In this document: piece after piece, positions 5,564 to 9,181 of the stretch
How the letters are laid out: each line of letters begins with the position of its first letter
How positions within the stretch are numbered: position 1 is the stretch's first letter
Assembly (NCBI GenBank): GCA_947254665.1
Contig: CAMYEJ010000049.1
Coordinates: 1-9,181, forward strand
Reading direction: 5' to 3'
Origin: an uncultured Peptoniphilus sp.
Lineage (GTDB): Bacteria > Bacillota > Clostridia > Tissierellales > Peptoniphilaceae
Length of the DNA stretch: 9,181 nucleotides
Position numbers and translations under genes: made by a program
The notes under the pieces: generated by a model
Databases searched by the model: none
Told to the model about the DNA's origin: nothing
The model's input: only the letters and a program-made list of their open reading frames with translations

Positions 5564-7045
5564 TTACTTGGTATATTTTTTTGCTGCGTTTAATCTTTCT
5601 ACCAATTTTTCTTTGCCTAGTAGGTAGATGATGGATTTTAAATCCGGGCCGTGTACTGTGCTACTTATGGCTACTCTTACTGGCATGAATAGATTCTTGC
5701 CCTTTATACCTGTCTTCTTTTGGATCGTCTTCATTATTGATCCTGCGAATTCTTCGTCCACTTCTTCTACTTTTTCTAGTTCTTCTAGGAATGCATCTAG
5801 TAGTTGTGGTACGTGTTCTAGTTCTATTTGTTCTTTTGCGCTTTCTTCATCGATTTTTACTTCTCCAAACATAAATGAGATTAAGTCTGGAATTTCATCT
5901 AATTTTGAGGCGCCGTCTCTTACTATTTCTACTAGTTTTTTGTACCAGTCGTAGTTAGCTCTTATTTCTTCTTCTGTCATTAGTCCTTTTTCTACTACGA
6001 ATGGGATTGATAGTTCTACGATTTTATCTAGGTCGTAGGATTTCATGTAGTGGGCGTTTACCCAGTTTAGTTTGTCTACGTCGAATACTCCGCCGCTCTT
6101 AACTACTTTTTCAAAGGAGAATTGTTCTATTAGTTCATCCATGGATAGGATTTCTTCTTCTCCATCTGGTGACCATCCTACTAGTGCTAGGTAGTTTATA
6201 AGTCCTTCTGGTAGGTATCCCTTACCTCTGAAGTCTTCTACTGATACGTCTCCTTGTCTCTTGGATAGTTTTTTGTGGTCTTTATTTAGTACGGTTGGTA
6301 GGTGAACAAATTCTGGTACGTCCCAGCCCAATGCTTCGTAAAGATATACGTGCTTTGGTGTTGAGGATAGCCATTCTTCTCCACGTACGATGTGGGTGAT
6401 GCCCATTAGATGGTCGTCTACTACTACCGCCATGTGGTAGGTTGGGAATCCATCTGACTTCATAAGTACTTGGTCATCTATTTCGTCTGAGTTTATTACT
6501 ACGTCCCCACGTACTAGGTCGTGGAATCTGATATTTCTGTCGTGTGGTAGTTTTAATCTTACTACGTATTCTTCTCCTGCTGCGATTCTCTTCTTCGCTT
6601 CTTCTATGCTTACGGATCTGCAAAGTCCGTCGTACTTTGGCACTTTGCCCTTGATTCTTTGTTCTTCTCTTAGGGCTTCTAGTCTTTCTACGCTACAGAA
6701 ACAGTAGTATGCGTAGCCTTTTTCGATTAATTCGTCTACGTATTTTTTGTAAATGTCTAATCTTTTTGATTGGATATATGGACCGCAGTCTCCCTTTTCT
6801 GTGATGTTTCCATTTTCGTCTAGGACTACTCCTTCGTCCACATGGACTCCTGACCAGTCGAGGGCATGGATAAGGTTTTCGATTGCGCCTTCTACGTACC
6901 TGGTTCTGTCTGTATCTTCTATTCTAAGTATGAAGTCTCCACCATTTTTCTTTGCGTATAGATAATTATATAGGGCTGTTCTTAGTCCACCTATGTGCAA
7001 AAATCCCGTTGGGCTCGGTGCGAAACGGACTCTTACTCTATTCAT
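5564..7045 (-). CDS. gltX: Glutamyl-tRNA synthetase
   Basis: Charges tRNA-Glu with glutamate using ATP in the cytoplasm (class I aminoacyl-tRNA synthetase). At 493 residues the length is normal for bacterial GluRS. Visible motifs: RFAPSPTGFLHIGG with the HIGH-type signature at 17-20, RIEDTDRTR (41-49), a Cys-x-Cys (115, 117) and a third Cys at 142 in the region where some GluRS bind zinc, and the KMSKS-type signature KLSKR (259-263). The C-terminal anticodon-binding half contains TGIKGKNLFMPVRVA (445-459). The start ATG (7045) is preceded by AAGGAG with 7-nt spacing. It lies 64 bp after the patatin gene. Bacteria of this group often lack GlnRS, so the enzyme may also misacylate tRNA-Gln for GatCAB; that is inference from family knowledge. 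Confidence 0.97.
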   Translation of the reverse strand: MNRVRVRFAPSPTGFLHIGGLRTALYNYLYAKKNGGDFILRIEDTDRTRYVEGAIENLIHALDWSGVHVDEGVVLDENGNITEKGDCGPYIQSKRLDIYKKYVDELIEKGYAYYCFCSVERLEALREEQRIKGKVPKYDGLCRSVSIEEAKKRIAAGEEYVVRLKLPHDRNIRFHDLVRGDVVINSDEIDDQVLMKSDGFPTYHMAVVVDDHLMGITHIVRGEEWLSSTPKHVYLYEALGWDVPEFVHLPTVLNKDHKKLSKRQGDVSVEDFRGKGYLPEGLINYLALVGWSPDGEEEILSMDELIEQFSFEKVVKSGGVFDVDKLNWVNAHYMKSYDLDKIVELSIPFVVEKGLMTEEEIRANYDWYKKLVEIVRDGASKLDEIPDLISFMFGEVKIDEESAKEQIELEHVPQLLDAFLEELEKVEEVDEEFAGSIMKTIQKKTGIKGKNLFMPVRVAISSTVHGPDLKSIIYLLGKEKLVERLNAAKKYTK

Positions 7046-7073
7046 CTAATCACTCCTTAATTATTCTTTTAGT

Positions 7074-7082
7074 ATTATATCA
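7074..7082 (-). promoter_or_regulatory. Extended -10 promoter for gltX
   Basis: TGATATAAT on the minus strand (7082-7074) is a perfect extended -10 in the 64-bp gap between the patatin stop and gltX. No good -35 lies 16-18 bp upstream, which an extended -10 can tolerate. gltX could thus be transcribed alone as well as by read-through from trxB. The leader (about 22 nt) has no room for a T-box. Confidence 0.5.
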
Positions 7083-7109
7083 CGAAATGTGTAATTGTTC
7101 CTATTTTTC

Positions 7110-7988
7110 TCAAAGTCCTAAAAATTCTAGGTACTCTTTATATTGTTTTAATCCTTGGAAGTATCCTTGTTCGTAATTATTTTGTAGTTTGTGCAGATCC
7201 ATTTCAGTGTTTTCTACTGCTTGGTTTTCTGCATAGACTATGTAGGCTTTGCCTTCCGCCTTCAACATTTCAAGTAGTTCCAAGTCTTCGTTGTACCTTA
7301 GGTGCCTTGTTAATAAAGCATCTATAAGTTTTGGTTTATCTTTTAATGCACTCTTAGTTAATAGTCCCTTGGCTGGCGCAGTCTTTCTATATCCTTGTGG
7401 TCTAGTGAGTACTACGAAGAATTTTTCGTATCCATCTTCAATTGCTTTTCTAATTGGAATTCCTCTTCCAACTCCGCCGTCATAGTAGGTTGCTCCATCG
7501 ATCACAGTTTCTTTCATAAGGATTGGAAGTGAGCATGATGCTCTCGTCATAAGCTTGATATCTTCCACCGTCTTCATGTCGTCCTTGGTGAAGTACTTCA
7601 TTTCTGCCTTGTCCACATCAAATGCGCCGATGGTTAGCTGTGCTTCATTTTCATAAAATCTATGGTACACGTCTCTCTTTTCCTTCATAGGTTCATACTC
7701 TGTGTAGAGATATTCTGAATTGAAGTAGCCTTTGCCCTTTATTAGAGAGCTTACCCCTCCAACATTTTCATCTCTAACCACGTCTACAAAGTTTCTCTTT
7801 ATTCTTTCTTCATCCCTTAATAGGTAGTTAACTCCGTGTACTGAACCAGCAGAGATGCCGATTACATAGTTAAAATATATTTCTTTTTCAAGTAGTACAT
7901 TCAAAATTCCGGCGGAGTATGAATTTCTCATGCCACCGCCTTCTAAGATTAGTGCTACGTCTTTTATATTACTTTTTAAAACCTTCAT
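7110..7988 (-). CDS. Patatin-like phospholipase (YjjU/RssA-type family)
   Basis: Predicted serine acyl hydrolase of 292 residues, probably cytoplasmic since no signal peptide is seen. Seen: ILEGGGMR (14-21, oxyanion loop), the nucleophile elbow GISAG (44-48, Ser46) and the second catalytic residue in the DGG motif (Asp170). This Ser-Asp dyad defines the patatin family. The C-terminal part (about 190-292) fits the bacterial YjjU-like patatin group. The physiological lipid is unknown. The ATG at 7988 lies within the last codons of trxB (20-bp overlap) with only a weak Shine-Dalgarno (GGGA), suggesting translational coupling. No secretion-system effector features are visible, so a housekeeping lipid role is more likely than a toxin; that is inference. 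Confidence 0.9.
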   Translation of the reverse strand: MKVLKSNIKDVALILEGGGMRNSYSAGILNVLLEKEIYFNYVIGISAGSVHGVNYLLRDEERIKRNFVDVVRDENVGGVSSLIKGKGYFNSEYLYTEYEPMKEKRDVYHRFYENEAQLTIGAFDVDKAEMKYFTKDDMKTVEDIKLMTRASCSLPILMKETVIDGATYYDGGVGRGIPIRKAIEDGYEKFFVVLTRPQGYRKTAPAKGLLTKSALKDKPKLIDALLTRHLRYNEDLELLEMLKAEGKAYIVYAENQAVENTEMDLHKLQNNYEQGYFQGLKQYKEYLEFLGL

Positions 7989-8913
7989 AAAGTGTCCCGT
8001 CTAATTCATTTAAATATTTTTCTGCGCTAATGGCTGCTATACATCCGTCTCCCACAGCGGTTGCAACCTGTCTTACCTTTTTCTTTCTCACATCTCCTGC
8101 AGCGTATACTCCGTCTATGCTAGTCTTCATATCTTCGTCCGCTAGGATGTATCCATCTTCAAGGGATAGTTGTGATTCGAAAAGTTTCGTTGTTGGTACA
8201 AGTCCTATGAACACGAATATTCCAAATGGTTCTTCGCTTTCAATCTTTGTGATTTCACCAGTCTTGGTATTTTTCAAAGTAAGTGACTCAACTATATTTT
8301 CTCCTTCAATCTTTATAACTTCACTGTCCCAGATGAATTTTATCTTGTCATTATTAAATGCTTGTTCTTGCAAAGTTTTAGAAGCTCTTAGGCTATCTCT
8401 TCTGTGGATGATGGTTACAGTCTTTGCAAATTTAGTTATAAAGAGCGCTTCTTCAACGGCACTGTCTCCACCACCGACTACATACACATCTAAATCTTCG
8501 TAGAAGGCTGCGTCACAAGTTGCACAGTAGCTAACTCCTCTGCCTGTGAACTCACACTCACCTTCAACTCCAATCTTTCTGTGGCTTGCTCCAGTGGTTA
8601 TGATTATAGATCTAGCTTCGTATTCTCCATACTTTCCTTTTACTTTCTTTTCATTTCCATCTAGTTCTACGGATAATACTTCGTCATTTATAAATTCACA
8701 GCCGAAATTTTCCGCTTGCTCCCTCATGTTTAATCCTAAATCCATGCCAGAGATTTCGATTATACCAGGATAATTTTCAACGGAGCTAGTGCCGGATATC
8801 TGTCCGCCTTCAATAGATTTTTCAATTATCCCCGCTTTTAATTTTGCACGGGATGCATATAGACCTGCAGTAAGTCCTGCAGGACCAGCTCCTAGTATCA
8901 AAATATCATACAT
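7969..8913 (-). CDS. trxB: Thioredoxin-disulfide reductase
   Basis: NADPH-dependent flavoenzyme that reduces thioredoxin in the cytoplasm. With the start at ATG 8913 it has 314 residues, the usual length. Motifs: FAD-binding GAGPAG (8-13), redox-active CATC (130-133), NADPH-binding GGGDSA (147-152) with HRR (170-172), and the C-terminal FAD motif AAGDV (271-275). A GTG nine bases upstream (8922) is in frame, but it lies inside the Shine-Dalgarno AAAGGGTGAT; the family normally begins MYDIL.I.GAGPAG, so 8913 is preferred. First gene of the trxB-patatin-gltX cluster, overlapping the next gene by 20 bp. Confidence 0.95.
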   Translation of the reverse strand: MYDILILGAGPAGLTAGLYASRAKLKAGIIEKSIEGGQISGTSSVENYPGIIEISGMDLGLNMREQAENFGCEFINDEVLSVELDGNEKKVKGKYGEYEARSIIITTGASHRKIGVEGECEFTGRGVSYCATCDAAFYEDLDVYVVGGGDSAVEEALFITKFAKTVTIIHRRDSLRASKTLQEQAFNNDKIKFIWDSEVIKIEGENIVESLTLKNTKTGEITKIESEEPFGIFVFIGLVPTTKLFESQLSLEDGYILADEDMKTSIDGVYAAGDVRKKKVRQVATAVGDGCIAAISAEKYLNELDGTLYEGFKK

Positions 8914-8987
8914 TTTTATCACCCTTTTCTCAATTTTCTTAACCTTACCTAGTATTTTACCCTATATGTTAATTTTATCATAATATA

Positions 8988-9015
8988 ATTTTACAACTTC
9001 CCCCAGAAGAGTCAA
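8988..9015 (-). promoter_or_regulatory. Promoter of trxB operon
   Basis: On the minus strand -35 TTGACT (9015-9010, 5/6) is followed by a 16-bp spacer and -10 TAAAAT (8993-8988, 5/6). The spacer contains a short inverted repeat, CTTC-TGGGG-GAAG, which could be an operator or chance. The leader before ATG 8913 would be about 70 nt. The -35 region overlaps the promoter region of the divergent gene at 9045. Confidence 0.55.
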
Positions 9016-9020
9016 TTATT

Positions 9021-9041
9021 TGATATAATTAAGTTGGTGAT
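9021..9041 (+). promoter_or_regulatory. Extended -10 promoter and SD of the divergent gene
   Basis: TGATATAAT (9021-9029) is a perfect extended -10 without a recognisable -35. Expected transcription start is about 9035-9037, at the Shine-Dalgarno GGTGAT (9036-9041), just ahead of ATG 9045. The leader would be only about 8-10 nt. Confidence 0.5.
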
Positions 9042-9044
9042 ACT

Positions 9045-9181
9045 ATGAAAAAAAGATTAATCGCAAATTTATTTGTTATATTTTTGTTGATTTTTAATAT
9101 AAATGTTTATGGAAAGACAAATTCCGAGATCGACAAGTTCAACTCCAATATTTTGATTACTAAAAATGGAGATGCCCAGGT
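9045..9181 (+). CDS. N-terminus of an exported protein, probably DUF2207-like (cut by window end)
   Basis: Only the first 45 codons are present. ATG 9045 follows GGTGAT. The translation begins MKKRLIANLFVIFLLIFNIN, a basic start and hydrophobic core typical of a signal peptide, with likely cleavage after VYG. The next residues, IDKFNSNILITKNGDAQ, match the opening pattern of DUF2207-family membrane proteins (a beta strand, then a hydrophobic strand ending in NGD/DGS, followed by VTE). With so little sequence the family call is tentative; export is better supported. It is divergent from trxB across 131 bp. Confidence 0.6.
   Translation, partial: MKKRLIANLFVIFLLIFNINVYGKTNSEIDKFNSNILITKNGDAQ

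Noticed and set aside
7046..7109. T-box or other riboswitch before gltX
   Set aside because: The gap is only 64 bp and contains just an extended -10, a short leader and a Shine-Dalgarno site.

Overview
The window is low-G+C DNA with the gene content of an anaerobic Gram-positive bacterium. It encodes a surface protein attached by SLH domains and built from group-3 Ig-like domains and 'FKGW'-type tandem repeats. Shine-Dalgarno sites are strong (AGGAGG, GGTGAT), promoters are of the sigma-A type with extended -10 elements, and terminators are classic hairpins. This combination fits Tissierellia, most likely Peptoniphilaceae (Peptoniphilus/Anaerococcus/Finegoldia-like). That placement is inferred from style and family knowledge; no genus can be named from the sequence alone.

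Layout: 1-960 is gene-free and packed with repeats and long imperfect palindromes. 994-4188 (minus) is one large gene for a secreted SLH surface protein with its own promoter (4234-4261) and terminator (961-990). 4262-5517 is a second gene-free stretch: first a terminator hairpin and about 450 bp of AT-rich, apparently degenerate DNA, then a second repeat cluster. From 8913 down to 5564 (all minus) lies a compact cluster trxB - patatin-like phospholipase - gltX, ending in a strong terminator (5518-5543). trxB and the patatin gene overlap by 20 bp. gltX has an additional extended -10 promoter of its own. At the right edge a divergent gene (9045 to the window end, plus) begins; it encodes an exported protein, probably DUF2207-like, and only its first 45 codons are present.

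The three-gene cluster is housekeeping: thioredoxin reduction, lipid acyl hydrolysis and glutamyl-tRNA charging. No direct functional link between the three is visible beyond co-transcription. The surface-protein locus is the accessory part. It is bracketed by inverted copies of the same repeats: an approximately 135-bp block (765-900 versus 4861-4998), a perfect 39-bp pair (16-54 versus 5458-5496), and a pair of about 40-bp three-way-junction elements (513-553 versus 5015-5053). The dispersed repeat family is modular, with constant ends and three alternative middles. The three-way-junction pair shows a compensatory base-pair change. Inside the surface gene two tandem repeat units share a perfect 154-bp block at a 282-bp period. 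I see no defence system, prophage, CRISPR array, tRNA, rRNA or intact transposase.
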